NCBI GenBank assembly: GCA_036346205.1
Contig: JARFJB010002199.1
Coordinates: 392,001-456,000 of the forward strand
Length of the DNA stretch: 64,000 nucleotides
Reading direction: 5' to 3'
Origin: Vesta saturnalis
Lineage: Eukaryota; Arthropoda; Insecta; Coleoptera; Lampyridae
The notes under the pieces are model-generated. The model saw only the letters and a list, made by a program, of their open reading frames with translations, was not told the origin of the DNA and searched no databases. A program made the translations under genes and the position numbers. Position 1 is the stretch's first letter. Each line of letters begins with the position of its first letter. Positions 1 through 12,689 of this stretch are shown here, in pieces.

Positions 1-564
1 TTAGTTTCCTTTTTTTATCTCCATTTTTTAAATCTAACTATAAAAATGCCTTCGTCAAAACACGGCACACCATCCTCCATTTACCGACTCCTGAAGTTAC
101 TACCGTAGCTTGACTTTTAAAAATTTTAGGTTATATTTTTAAAATAAAACTAGTGAAGTGCTGCATCAAAGTTTTGTTATGCGATTTAGACTTTGTTTGC
201 ATGAAAATCGTTGAATCTGGAGTGACCTATTTAAATAAACGTAAATTTTATTCCTCCGAGGTTGAACGTCTTCTTCCTAGATAAAACAGAAGTTGTACAT
301 TCTTTACATTGGCCATAAATGACAACGTCGTGTCTTATATAATACAATGGGATGCTTTGTTAATCAAATCTAAGTAAAAATTAATAACAATGCCTTGTCT
401 TTTTTCACTCTTCCCAAAACAGGAAATCCGGAGTGCAATTTCATAAGTGAAGACTTCCTTTCCGTGATAAAATTTACTCACTGCATTTTTTCTTTCTTTT
501 CCTAACTATTAAACATGATGTTTGTTATAAGACGACCATTCATCCAGTATTATACGGAACAGTC
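1..564. other. No gene recognised
   Basis: AT-rich sequence. I see no convincing reading frame, RNA gene or repeat end. Confidence 0.5.
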
Positions 565-1740
565 TGTAACAACCCATTTTGAGTTGTATTAAAATATACC
601 GTAATTTGTCTTCGTTCTATACTTCCACCTCTTTAAATTATTTTTTGCGCAAAAATTAGCGCGCAATACGTCACCGTTGACTTAATTCCTTGCGCAAATC
701 TCTTCGTGCACGGCTACATCATCTAACTTCCAATGCATCCATTTTTTACTTCCTGATGAAAGTGGTGTTGTTAGGAAGCCTTTTTTTGGTTTTCCACCTA
801 AATTTAGTGAAAGTGCCATTGATTTGATGGTAAAATATTTTAACACATTATACTAAAAATTAAAACATTTGCTCTTTTCAGGCACTTATATTTTAGTTTA
901 CTTTTATTTTACTTTACTTTTACACTTTTCATTTCATCACTTTTGATTGCACAATTAATTCTACTGTTACGTACGCTTTCATTTTATGATTGCGTTGTGC
1001 TTTTAATACAGAATTTAAAGTTTGATTACATTTATTATATGAACGTTCGAGAAAATGCAATAAATATTGGTTTATTCAATTTCAAGAAGATAAAATTTAT
1101 AAGAAGGAAAATTCCATTGCTGGGTGTGCCTTACCACGTAAAGCATTATTTCAAGATATTATGCAATATTGTGGCAAGGATGACATCACCTCAGTTGAAA
1201 TTTCCGTAATCGTTTAGATACCAGAAGTTATTAAAAAATTTGTGTACAAAAATTTTACAAACAGGTATTTATGTAATGATTTTTAGTAATTTAAGGCTAG
1301 TTTTAAGATATATTTTATTTAACCCTATCATTAACTGTTAATAAACACATTTGTATATTTTTATTTTTTACATTTCGATAAAATTTTTATTGTTAACAAC
1401 CACGGTTTGGTTATTTCAAGCATTATAAAAAATAACTTGGCGTCCAAGATCATTTTTAATAGTGTTACATTGCAGTTTTTTTATATTGATGTTCAGTGGA
1501 AGAAAGCTAGCAGATTTTGTGGTAATTACGCAAATCAAAAGAATGAACCCCCCTACATTAAACTACCGACTGGGACAAAGGCATTATTAGTGGTGAATGC
1601 TTAGTATCTCCAGTTAGCTTAACGATTTTGTGGAACATTTATTTAACACTTATTTCTTTATTATCTTGTATTGCTTCCTGGTTCAGGTTGAAGCTACTGG
1701 TCTTTTATTGGTTGTAAGTGTCTTATTTTACAACTTCTAA
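565..1740 (+). repeat. Family A LTR-like repeat, copy 1
   Basis: This copy begins TGTAACAACCCATTTTGAG and contains a TGTTACA at 1463-1469 that mirrors its start, as LTR ends do. It aligns along its length with the minus-strand copies at 36717-37815, 49480-50731 and 52407-53533. Shared marks are the ACTTGGCGTCCRAGA segment, the TTTTCAGGCACTT segment and a TAAACTACCGACTGRGACAA-like tail. An 88-codon frame (943-1209) has a recognisable homologue in the copy at 37 kb, but frames are not kept in the other copies, so I do not call a gene. The 3' boundary is approximate. Confidence 0.7.
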
Positions 1741-4129
1741 ACTCCAATTTTTGAACATGAGAACTTTCTCATAAAGGGGGTTCAGACTAGGATGTATACC
1801 TAGATGCAGGTTGGGTTGCCTATCTAATGTTTTACAAAAGTTACATACGTGAATGGTTTATTTACAAAGTAAAACGTAAGTTATAATATTGATTCTAATA
1901 TAACAACAGATAAATAAAGAAACTGAAACTGACTGGTTATCTAATGCACTAGAATCTGAATAAAAATATATTAATTTCCCACCTTCCTTTAATGGTTGTT
2001 TATTAATTCTAAAACAGATGTTCAAAACGTGGTATACTGGTGAATATATGTGTTTTGTTAATTATAAGTGATATTACATAATTAATGTGAAATGCTGGTG
2101 GAGTACTGTAATCAGAAGGTGATTATATAATGAGTAAGTAGGAAATTGGATTTAAGTAAAATTTAAGGTAGCACTATCATTTAAAAGTAAAACAAGGGTT
2201 ATTTTGGTGTAGGATAAATCGTTTTCTTAAGGGGAATGGTGATTATATAGGGATAAATAAAAGGTGGGGTGTGAAGGAGTGTTGTAGAGGATGATTGCAG
2301 GAATAGGTAATTAAAGAGCAACTAGTAGTTGGTGTGAATGTGATCGCAGGGAGAATTTATTATAAGGGATGACGACATTAGTGGTATTATAATATACAGG
2401 GGAAAGGGGATGAATGTGTATGGTTGGGAAATCCTTTTTCGGGGCACCAACCTAAACCGTCAAAGGGGCAGTTTAAGGGAATAACCTTGATCGTGATTAT
2501 ATAGGATGTTTCGGGGCAATACCACCGTCACTCCTCTATAATCTCTCGGATCTCTATGCCCTATCCTTGTCGCGGCTTACACCTTCAACAAGTTGATAGG
2601 GATAGCAATCTTGTTTGGTTAATACAGGTAATAAGAAACAGGGGTAGTTGGATGTGTATAACCATTCGGGGTGTACAGGCCCTTCGTCTGATTTCACACA
2701 ATCAACTGCTTGGTGTATACCCAAATCGGGGCCAGGACCCACAATAAGTTGGTATACGTATTCTGGCTAGGATACAGGATTGGTAATTAATGTATAATGA
2801 ACAGGCAGTGGTGTCAGGTTATATGAATGTAACAGGTATATGGCAGGAAAGACTGTAATGCAGGAATAATAATAAATCAGGAAGGTTCAGGCAGGATTAA
2901 TATAGAATTAGTATACTAATAAAGTATAACTAATTCAGGAAAGGATGTGTTAATAATAATTAAGGATGTAAACAATAATTCTGGAATAATAATACTGGTA
3001 TAATGAAAGCAAAATGACAAGTGTCTGTCTGTTGGATGTGAAGTGGATGTTTATATAGGGATTTTGGGAGAGAGTGGGGAGAGTGGGAACAACTGATAAT
3101 ATGTTTAAATCATATCAATGCAGTTGTGGAAGAAAATAGGAAATAAGTTTGGAGGAATTTATTGACAAGGATTTTAATTTTTTAGGAAGGATCTGCAGGA
3201 TCATTACAATCTTATTAAAACATTTTTTTACAATTTATACGATTACCATTTGCACCACACCTATATTTATAAGTTTTTAAACACATCATTTCGTATATGT
3301 AATTATTTCAATAAATTAGGTAAATGTTTCGTATTTATAAAGAAGTCTCTTTTGTCCCGCTTCTGACGTTTAGAAAAAGATAACACCACCTTCAGATAAG
3401 ACACACTAGGGTGACAGTATTAAGTATCAAGTCTAGTGCGAAAAGAATTTGCTTACACAGTGCTTATACGTGTCGAAAATAAATGTACATGTGCGTGTAA
3501 ATAAATATAGAGTAAATAGTTCGTTAGTTAAGGTTGTGTTAATAAATAACTGTTTTTAAATAAATAAAGTGTAGTGTGTATTTAGCACTGCATTAAATCA
3601 TGCCCTTAGAAAAAAACAGAAAAACAAATATTTATTCGCAGTAATATTGTAATCTGTCAATTTCATGACATGACAACAGCTGGGAACTAGATTATTACTG
3701 AAACTAGCCGAGAATAATGAACTAGACGGGAATAATTATTACTTACCCCGAAAATTATTACACACCTGCGGTGAGGGTTACATGACCATCACGAACCTCA
3801 TAATCATTACAATTAATTAAATTATATGTTGTTATTTGACATTCTTTATTAATCAATGGACGCCAAACATATTTAAAAACACTAAAAAACAAGCATTAAG
3901 AATCTTTTTGAGTTTTTTTCGACAAAACCGACTTTTTTGCAATTTGACAGTTATAATTTTATGTATTTATTTTCACGCCCAGCATACTTTGCCTTATATT
4001 TGTTACATCATGATACTTATTATTCAGAATGTTTATTAAATTGTTATTTTAACACTGGATTATTGCGAATAAAATAGTATACAAACCTGAAGGAAGGCTT
4101 CATTACTGCCTCGCGTTTTAACTGTTCTC
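1741..4129. other. Intergenic, no gene recognised
   Basis: Low-complexity, AT-rich DNA. Around 2430-2750 base composition is more balanced and overlapping frames of about 62 codons are open on both strands, but neither resembles a known family. Loose repetition of CAGGAA-like words occurs at 2780-3000. Confidence 0.4.
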
Positions 4130-5300
4130 GAGCTTTGCTCTGGATCAGTTAACCAACGCTCGCTAGTATAAAGGGACCACTTTGGTATCAGGCGTCATCA
4201 GTGGTGGGGGAGGTCACGCTTACGTGGCCGTGCCCATTAAATAATTAAGGCCTCAGCCCCTGGAGGGTAGGCAATTGCGTGCGCATATGATTGTAGGTAG
4301 ACCACACGCCCTAGTTTCTGATTGGTGCATGGACTCCGCCCCCTGGTTTCTTATTGGTTACGGGGCGGGGGTTGTCGACCATTTTGTGGTCCATGGTGGG
4401 AAATTTCAATATGGTATTCAAATAAGGGATTCATAAAACCTGGTTTATGATTGTTGGTGCCCATTTTGTATCTAATTATGCCCCCCTGGCTTCTCATTGG
4501 GCCTTAGCCCCACTACTCAACCGCTGTGCTCAGATTGGAGGACTGCGTCTCTGCATTCTCAATGGTTATAAAGAGGAAATTTGAATTTCAGGTATAGGAC
4601 TTCGTAACTTGCTCTCAGGGCTTCGCCCCACTTGTCGTGATCGGAACTTGTTCGGTGGTATTCGGCCTTGTCGTGAACCCCTTGGCGGGAAATTTGAATT
4701 TGTATTCTAATAAGTTGGGCCCTAATGACCAACTTGCAAGACAGGTGTAAACTTCGCAACTTTCTTTCGGGGCTTCGCCCTGACCCCTAGCTGTAAAATC
4801 TGAATTTGTATTTAAGTCTCTGCAGGTTATAGCGGGAGATTTGAATACGTATTCTAATAAGGTGGCCCTAACGCTAACTTGTAAGACAGGTAGGGGGCTT
4901 CGTAACTTGCTCACGGGCCTCGCCCCCTTGTCGTAACACTCTTGGCAGAAAATTTGACAGACAGACAGCCAGGCAGGCAGCCAGACAGCCATCCAGCCAG
5001 ACAGATAGCCAGACAGACAGACAGCCGCCCAGACAGTCAGACAGATAGACAGGCAGACAGACAGACATACAGACAGTCAGGTAGACAGACAGACAGCCAG
5101 CCAGACAGACAGACAAGCTGACAGACAGACAGGCACACGCACACACTCACGCACACACACACACGCACACGCATCACGACCGATTTTGGCGAAACTTTAC
5201 CAAATGTTGTAAAATGACGAAATTAGTCGATTCATCATTAGTGAAATCAAAGTCGGTTTCATAACCTTCTATACACATATATATTTAAGGTGGAAGGTTA
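4130..5300. repeat. Family B composite repeat, copy 1
   Basis: GC-richer block. Degenerate units near 4590, 4750 and 4900 share CTTCGTAACTTGCTC, then GGGCTTCGCCC or a variant (able to form a small hairpin), then AAATTTGAATTTGTATTC and TAATAAG. They are followed by a GACA/CA microsatellite and then ACCGATTTTGGCGAAACTT. The same order (units, microsatellite, CGATTTTGG) is seen around 18.7-22.6 kb, and units recur at 41.8-43.3 and 57.9-58.2 kb. No coding capacity is apparent. The class is unknown. Confidence 0.65.
4956..5173. repeat. (GACA)n-(CA)n microsatellite
   Basis: Imperfect GACA/GCCA tetranucleotides turn into CA dinucleotides. Translation across it gives spurious Ser/Cys/Leu-rich frames, which I ignored. 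Confidence 0.95.
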
Positions 5301-5639
5301 CAGTTTCGGATAAATAAGATGTATCTAATTGATTAAATAGGATTAGAAAGGTCGTGTGATACTTTTGAATGACGTTATGGGGAATTTTTCTGTACTTATA
5401 CAAATTTCGAATTGTTAGATGCATTTCAATTTAAGCTGACTTTTTTAAGTATTTACTTATTATTATACTAGATAGAATTTATTCTTTAGCTTAATGTAGA
5501 TTTAAGTTTCCTTAAGTACTACATGACTTTTGTTCTTTAGGAAGTAAGTATAATCTTTTACATTCTTTGTGTTATTGTTGATATATTTAAAATTTTTATA
5601 ACTACAGCTGGCCCTAGTACTAAGAAGAATTCATTTAGA

Positions 5640-6238
5640 TTTCAGTTTCAGCATTTCTTCTGTTATTGGTAGGCTTGATCGTATAATGCGGCTCATTAAC
5701 ATTTGGTTAGGTACTCCCAACTGATCACTTCTCGGAGTGCTTCTGAAGTTTAATAATGCCATATTAATGTCAGAACCATCCAACCTGCATTTGCGTAGCA
5801 GATTTTTCGCAATTTGGACTGATCGTTCTCGTGGGTGGTGTGGACTCGAAGTTCAATGTTCTAAGCGCCATTCCTGCACAAATTCCATAAAACTGTGGAC
5901 TGTTGTCCGTTTCAAGATAACGTGGAATGCCGAGTACTGAAAACCACTGCTTTAGGTGGTCTACTATTTCTTCTGATATCTGAGATTTGAGTTTTCTAAA
6001 ATCTAAGAAACCAGAATAATTGTCAGTTATTAACAAATATTCATTTCCTTTAAATTCGTACAAATCACTACCAGCTAGTGGCTTGTTTATTACGGTTAAA
6101 TTGTCATTATGCCTCTGTGTTCGTTCACATAGCGCACACATTTTTACAAAATCGTTAATGTCGTTACGCTGTCTGCTCCAGTACACTTGTTGTCGCGCGC
6201 ATTTTAGGCAACTTTCTATACCGAGGTGTCCAGCATGA
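5640..6238 (-). pseudogene. Ty3/gypsy integrase remnant
   Basis: Minus-strand integrase of a Ty3/gypsy pol. In order it shows the zinc-binding start (HAGHLGIESC, then CALCER, an HHCC-type layout), a core with Asp in LITDNYSGF and Asp in LETDNSPQF, and, after a frame change near 5850, ERSVQIAKNLLRK, which supplies the third acidic residue, then LLNFRSTPR. Stops and frame changes make it nonfunctional. It continues the RNase H block upstream (higher coordinates) and belongs to the same copy as the RT pieces at 7.1 and 9.5 kb. No LTR was found on this side. Confidence 0.85.
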
Positions 6239-6312
6239 ATTTTTAGTAACGTTGTTTTTATTAACGTGTATGGTATTATTATTTTGTCAGATTTAAATAA
6301 TAATCCATTGTA

Positions 6313-7264
6313 TTAAGAAATTTCGTCACGAAATGTGAAGTAGGACCGGAAGTAGTGCGGCAATCTATGCATGTTTTCCGGGAACCCTTCTTGGACGTAC
6401 TTGATTCGTGCTTGTAACTGCAGATCTCGTGAGGTATGTTGTCTAATTTCTTCGGTTGCTATTTTCGATGCTGCCAGTACTATACAAACCTGTAGTTCTT
6501 CTTCTGATGCATTAATTATATTTGACAGGTCACAGTCTCTGCTCATCGTGTCTGAAATCGGTATGTCTTTACTTTTCTTACATATAACTTTCGGTGCGTA
6601 CTGCGAAACGTCGAATATTATTCTCTGCAACCTAGCTGGTGCATTTTGTGTTGGTTTTCGAAAGATAATCCAACGGTTTGTGGTCTGTTTCTACTGTCAG
6701 TTTCTTACCATACACATGCTCGTGAAACTTTTTACAAGCACACTTTACAGTTAACGCTTCTTTTTCGATTTGGGGGTAGTTTTGCTACGCTGGAGTGAGT
6801 GCGCTGGTAGCATATGCAATTGGTTGGTTTTCTTGCATGAGAACTGTACCCAAGCGTTTGCAACTTGCGTCGACCGATAGCGTTACTGCTTTGGTGACAT
6901 CATGGTAGCGCAATACTGATGGTTGTGCTAGGAGCGGTTTAATTTTTTCAAAGGCTTCAGTTTGGTCTGTATCCCAGTACCACGTGACGTCCTTTTTTAT
7001 TAACATTCTCAATGGTTCCGTAATTTTGCTTAAATTTGGTATGAACTTGTGTAAGTAAGTTACCATACCTTCTGTGCTGTACTTTATTTTCCGGAGTTTT
7101 TAAGTTATTGATAGCTATAATCTTTTGGTGGTCGATTTCTAGACCATTACTCTAAAATATGTGCCCTAGGAAATTTATCTTTTGCTCTGTGAAAATACAT
7201 TTTTATTTGATAACTTTTAATCCTGCCTCATTTAGCTTTCTTATAACTATTTCCGGCACTGAAC
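6313..7264 (-). pseudogene. Ty3/gypsy RT end and RNase H remnant
   Basis: From 7264 downward the frames read the end of a reverse transcriptase (VPEIVIRKLNEAGLKVIK, then FTEQKINFLGHIF, then GLEIDHQKI), the connection domain (MVTYLHKFIPNLSKITEPL), RNase H with its DAS motif (LSVDASCKRLGTVLMQ) and a tail with DIPISDTMSRDC. Internal stops occur near 7208 and 7150. A LINE begins exactly where the RT is interrupted (7265), and the missing upstream RT lies beyond that LINE at 9346-9540 on the same strand, so this is one gypsy copy split by a later insertion. Confidence 0.85.
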
Positions 7265-9345
7265 TTTTTTTTTTCATGATTGTGGACCTGAACAAGCTAC
7301 ATTTGGCCTATCGTGCTAAAGCACTCAGGAACACTTAGAAGGATGGACAGAGGGATAATTAATTGCCAATAGATGCCTATGAACAGCTACCTTAAATTTT
7401 CTCATATCATAAGTGAGAGGAAAGCAGGAACTAGGGAGATCATTCCAGAGTTTAGAAGCCGTGTAGAAAAATGTGGTTTGCGCCCGTTTGGTACAAGTGG
7501 AGATTTGTACTGAATACTGATGATGTGAATGAGCGAACCGAGTGTTTCTCGCAAAGACAGCTCGAGATGGTATCAAAGAATATAATTCAGCAGCACAATA
7601 GCCGTTGTAGTAACGATAATACAAAGAAAACTGAAACCATCCTTCTATGCTCAAGGGACTGTATGTGAGAAGTTAAGGACGGGTCATTTATAAGCCTAAT
7701 CGCTCTCTTTTGAATACGGTCAACGATATCGAGAGCGTATTGGAGAGCACTAACCCAGAGGTGAGAATTATATTCCAGATGAGGCCTAATTTGGACCTTA
7801 TACAGCAGAAGGAGTTGTCGAGAGGTAAAGTACTGCTTAGATCTGTACAAAAAGCCTATTTTACGAGCAGCTGTTTTGGTAGCTGACAGAAGATGGTCAA
7901 CCCATGAGAGATTTGAAGATAGTCATACCCAACAGAGCAATGGAGTCTGAAAGCTTAAGAACTGAGCCATTCATAGCTACAGCAGGAAATGATCGATCTT
8001 TTTTGGCGGACACAAGGCAACACTGAGTTTTGTTAGCATTAAATTTAAGTAGATTATTGCTTCCCCATTCGAGAATACGTTGAATGTCTTTGTTGATTGA
8101 ATTTGCCGTTTCAGCTTTAATTTCTTGATTTGACATAGAAGGTGGATTATCACTATGAGTAGACTGAGATGAACTACATTGCAGAGTGGTATCATCAGCA
8201 AAGCAATGGATGGGGTTAGTTGTGAAGAAATAAAGTCATTTATGTACAGCAGAAAAAGTGTAGGCGCTATAATGGACCCCTGTGGTACGCCCGAGTTAAT
8301 GCTAACTTCCTTTGAAAAAAAGTCATCAACTCCGACACGTATTCGTCTTTTATCAAGGAAACTAGAAACCCAGTTGATGAGCGTATCATTTAACCCAAAT
8401 GAGGTGAGTTTGGCAAGTAAACACTTATGCCAAACTTGGTCAAATGCCTTTTAGATATCTAAAGCGACTACAACTGTTTCACCGGACTGCTCTACTGTAT
8501 TGTTCCAAACTTGGGTCACATATGAAAGAAGATCGCCTATTGAACGACTTTGCCTAAACCCATATTGGTGGTCACTAAGGAGATTGTCAGTTTCAAGGAA
8601 CGTGAGCAGTTGCTGATTGATAGCTTTTTCCATGATTTTAGACAAAATGGAAGTGATGGCAATTGGTCGTTAATTTGAGGGATCGTTCTTATCGCCTTTT
8701 TTGGAGTAGGTTGAACATTAGCTAACTTCCATGATGAAGGGAATTCCCCGGAAGATATAGAGATCGTATAGAGCTTAGATAGGGCTGGTACTAGTTCGGG
8801 GGAACATTTCTTTAAGACAATAGCTGGGATACCGTCTGGGCCAGTCGCCTGATTGAGATCAAGCCTACTGATGATCGATTCCAAGAGCTTGTACCGAAAA
8901 TGAATTGGTTTCATAGCGTATGAAGAAGAGTTGACTAGGGGACATCTTTTCCAGAATCATTGAGGCACGAGTTTGATGCAAACAAATCGCAAAAACATTG
9001 GCTTTGTCTACAGAATCAGCAACTACCGACCCGTCAATAGATGTCAGGGGGGGAAATAAAGATGTTCCAAAGGTTTTACCAATGGCTTTAGCTAAAGACC
9101 AAAATTTACGACTGCCTAAAGGAGATTAGTTCATTGCATTTTCGTTGTCCGCACAACTTTTTAGTTTTAGTGATGACACTTTTGCAGATATTTCTAGCAC
9201 CAACCTATTCTACATGACTGTCGACCGATTTATTAGATTTCCATTTTATGTAATATTTATTTTTTAAAGATATTGCATCAACACAAGCCTTATTGAACCA
9301 GGGTTGGGAACGTGAAAGACCTATACGGTACTGTTTTTGTTTATT
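7265..9345 (-). mobile_element. Jockey-like LINE, 5'-truncated, nested in gypsy
   Basis: Minus-strand non-LTR retrotransposon. It ends in a run of ten A (plus-strand T run 7265-7274). From 5' to 3' it shows a linker (QPWFNKACVDAISLKNKYY near 9290), RT motifs (DLNQATGPDGIPAIVLKK, KIMEKAINQQLL, DHQYGFRQSRSIGDLL, VVVALDI, then GVPQGSIIAPTLF and an ADDT motif near 8190), a thumb region (LLKFNANKTQCC) and a C-terminus with PHLEYNSHLW and KLWNDLPSS. Several frame changes kill it. The endonuclease is missing, as expected of 5' truncation. It sits inside the gypsy RT just after the catalytic DD. I could not fix a target duplication. Confidence 0.88.
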
Positions 9346-9545
9346 TGTCTGTGTTTTGCATATATTAAGATATCGTCCATTGAACACTCAGTATTATTCA
9401 TGTGTAGGTTCCGTGATTTTTTTTTTATTACGCCAAGGTTTTCCATGTGGTCTAATTCCTTTTTTATGTCTGCTCTTATTGCATGTGAAATTTTCCATGA
9501 TGGCAAGATTGTGAGTTTAGGGTTATCTATCAAGCCAATGTGTAA
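9346..9545 (-). pseudogene. Ty3/gypsy RT N-terminal part, internally deleted
   Basis: Reads PSWKISHAIRADIKKELDHM, then ENLGVIKK, the usual start of a gypsy RT, and within about 15 residues jumps to MDDILIYAK, the catalytic DD box. Roughly the whole fingers/palm stretch between them has been lost. After DDILIYAKHRQ the LINE begins, and the RT resumes at 7264. This proves the order of events: gypsy first, LINE later. Confidence 0.85.
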
Positions 9546-9599
9546 TAAAAAATTAATAGGGTGTAGCAGTTGTTATTAGTAATTTCACCCCTAATATTA

Positions 9600-10160
9600 C
9601 TTATACTCCTAATAATAAATAGAAGATTTCGTGCCTTCAGCTCAGCCAGTGATTAAATGGGCCATGTTCTTAAACTTTGATTTGCTTTAATTAGAAAATG
9701 TGTGTGTGGTTAGATATGTTCGCTTTACAAAAAAATGTAACTTCAACCTGTCAATAAATGTTAAAATACCTCGGACGCCAACTTATTTTATGGAAAACAA
9801 GTAAACCGTAAATGTAATAAATGTAAAATTGAAAACAATAACAAGGTTTATTATAAAATCTTTAAGTAAAGTTATAAATTAGAAAATTTTAATACTAATG
9901 TTAGTAACTTAAAAAATACCTTATACTAATAAATAGAAATGAAATACCTGTTGTATTTTAAAAGTTTTGATGTCACTGGTATACTGTTACGGATAAAAAA
10001 TGCTGACGAAGCCACGCTTTCAATTTTGGTTGTGCAATTAATCTTGAAATGGAAATATAATAAAGTTTTGATATTCGTTGATCCCAAATGAATAAATATT
10101 TCTTTTACAAACAGCCAAACTTGCATGATTTAAATGGGTTAATGTACCATTTATTTATAA
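9600..10160 (-). repeat. Diverged family A-like copy
   Basis: Contains AATACCTCGGACGCCAACTT and a following TAAACCG element matching the centre of family A, in minus orientation, with looser similarity beyond. Together with a family A terminus at 12628 it may bracket the DNA between 9.6 and 12.6 kb, which separates gypsy protease from gypsy RT. Confidence 0.45.
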
Positions 10161-10330
10161 TTTTCAGCATAGCAACAAACTTCTATTGCGTCATCCTCGT
10201 TAAATTGAAACGTAATAATACAATAAAATTACTTAATAGGAAAATGTAACTAAATAAAAGTAAAACCAAACTAAAAACTAAAAAGGATAAATATAATAGA
10301 CAAAGAAAAATAGGTGTCATTAGCTCTTAC

Positions 10331-11172
10331 CGTAAAATTTACGACACTTTTTAATAAAAATAATCAAGAACAAAAATGGACGCTTTTTGCTTTCATTGTT
10401 TCGGTAAAAATGCTCACTAGGACAAGGTGGCAGATAAACTGGTTTTTGCACAGCTAGCTCGGCGTGCGGGTGAGGGTCTATCGGGAAAAACAGTTCCTTC
10501 TCCGTATGATACGCCATCTACCAAGGTCAAAATCGGGGAAATGTCACAATAGGTTCCGGTAGGCGCCAGGATATTCCAAACGAACACACCAGGGTGTTTT
10601 AAAACGCGAAATAAACGACGGTACGTAGTGGTCCTGATTACCCCACTTGCCAAATCGTAACGCTCGTAGATCCGCAATGCTGCTTCACCTTAAAGGCTTC
10701 AAAATCTGCACCTTAATCTGATAAACTTACCACCGTGCAGCAATATTCAAATTCAATACTCAATACAAATCACTAAGGTTCACACTGCGTTAACTTCCTT
10801 CCTTAGACAAATCAAAATAACACATACCAAACTGACTTCAATTCGGTTACAAAGCTTATCGACATAGGAAACTGTCCGCAAACGTTAACAAAATGACACA
10901 ATAAATTCAAAAATAATTACTTCCAACAGGTTACTTCGTTAACACACATTGCATAAAATATTCCACATAAAACACAACCAAATTTTATTCTCATAGGTCG
11001 CAAGACCTACAAACAGAATATAAATTGAATTACCTAGGTCACACAGGCAACTAGGAGATGATCCTTGCTCCACGAAAGCGTCGTGTAAGGCTCGAGCGGG
11101 CCCACGGTCTTCGGTGTTACTCCTTGATGACGGCAATACCGACTCGCAGTAGATCGCTACCGCGTATTCAAC
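10331..11172 (-). other. Possible exon remnants of an unidentified gene
   Basis: Three minus-strand segments have more balanced composition and end at donor-like sites. 11172-11036 is an open frame including NTEDRGPARALHD, ending CTAG|GTAATT. A segment ending near 10731 has CGGTG|GTAAGT. 10690-10332 has open frames including RLFRVLKHPGVFVWNILAP and, in another frame, FFPIDPHPHAELAV, ending TTACG|GTAAGA. I recognise no family, and the frame changes within the last block. It may be a captured or decayed host gene inside a composite insertion, or chance. Confidence 0.22.
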
Positions 11173-12539
11173 TTGATTTTAAATTAGTTTACAAAATTCT
11201 TCAGAATTGACACGAATAATGTCTCGTAACTTAATGATTCAGTAGTAACTAGATTAGATCACTTTAATAATTTCTTTTAACTCAAAGATGTTAAGGTTCG
11301 ACTAAGAAAACACTCAGCAAATTGTTTTACACAACTTAAATTAGTAAGTTTAATTACAAACAAAACAGCCTTAATCAGTTGGTGTGGTTGGGTGTTCGTT
11401 CTCTACGTTCACTTAACTTTTAAGAAAGGGGTTCTCTAATTATATCTCGTTAATCACGAAACTCAATAGTCCTCGGGTTCGCACTACAAAAAAACACGAA
11501 CCCAAATTTCTATCATAAACGCACTTGAAGATGCCGTTATTCTCCAATAAACTGAATTAATGAACGAGCCCGGTTGAGATGTTACTTCACAAAAATATCC
11601 CAAACTTGGTTTTATTCGACTAATCTCGCAAGTCTTCAACACTACTTAAAGAAATTTCACTAGGAGCTCGCACAATTATGAAACCCCAAATTCCGCTAGT
11701 TCGAACGACTTTCTACGCAGACGACTCCACGCGTCAAAAGCTTAGGGCAGAGTCATTTTCCTTTCAAGCTCACTTTTCCGCCATATTAATAAAACGTTCC
11801 CCTCCATACAAATTCAATTAAACAAACCAATCAACCATTTCAACTTAAAAATTTCCACCCCCCTAAATATACGATGGTAGCTCGACTAAAGGCGAAGAAA
11901 CTGCTATATCTGCATTTCCCCTCGACACGACACAAATATGTTATTGCAGCGTACAACCAATCGCCCACCCATAGTACTTATATGGATGAAAACCATCACT
12001 CCTACTCTCAAATTGGTCTTCTGCACGGATGCGACAGTACGGCATCAACGCGATAACAACACTTCTTTGTAATGAAACTATGTAACAAAATCCAACGAAT
12101 TTATCTTAATAAAATCCCAAATATGATTCGGGTATTAACCTGAAAATTGTATTCAAAATTGCAAAAACTTCACTGACTTTTATTAATGAAATTACGTAAC
12201 TACACCCGAAAAAAAAACACGTAACTCCTATCTACAATGAGTAAATATAATGCACAATTGCACATTCCTAAGATTCCTTTACATACAGCGTGACCTATTC
12301 AAGCAAAATCTTCATTATCTACAGTAAGCTCTTAAACTAAAATTGAAATAAAAGTAAAGATTCGGAATCTAACTAAATAGATAAAGACCTAACCAATACG
12401 TATACAGGGTGTTCAAAATACGCTGACATCATATCGTAACAACGACTTCAAAATAGATGTCTGCGCATGAACTCAATGTGCGAAACGAAATGCGCGTGCT
12501 ACCTCACTTCAAAATATCTAAACGTATACTTTTTCAGCC
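11173..12539. other. No gene recognised
   Basis: AT-rich. A TACAGGGTGTTCAAAATA word at 12402-12419 resembles ends of common insect repeats, but I found no partner end. Confidence 0.4.
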
Positions 12540-12628
12540 ACTAAGGTATGCAATTCACATGACACAAAAATGAACGAAGTTGTCTAAATTATTGTATATT
12601 TTAATACAACTCAAAAAGGTTTGTTACA
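12540..12628 (-). repeat. Family A terminus
   Basis: Reads, on the minus strand from 12628, TGTAACAAACC then TTTTTGAGTTGTATTAAAAT, and includes AAATGAACGAAG on the plus strand. This is the same terminal block as the copies at 565 and 50731. It abuts the gypsy protease remnant. Confidence 0.6.
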
Positions 12629-12689
12629 AATGTCGTATTCATATCATTTCATACACCCTAACCGGCTGTACAGGTTGTTATCGATGCTT

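Noticed and set aside
943..1209. 88-codon frame with a homologue at 37208-37474
   Set aside because: Both lie in family A copies; other copies break the frame, so shared ancestry of noncoding repeat explains the similarity.
2554..2747. Overlapping open frames of about 62 codons on both strands
   Set aside because: Mutual shadows of one balanced-composition stretch; no motif or start context favours either.
4874..5146. Ser/Cys/Leu-rich frame on the minus strand
   Set aside because: Produced entirely by the GACA microsatellite.
5770..6754. Plus-strand frames of 60-130 codons across the gypsy region
   Set aside because: Opposite-strand shadows of integrase and RNase H sequences.
12402..12680. 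MITE between TACAGGGTGTTC and a CACCCT word near 12656
   Set aside because: The two words do not form a continuous inverted end and no target duplication fits.
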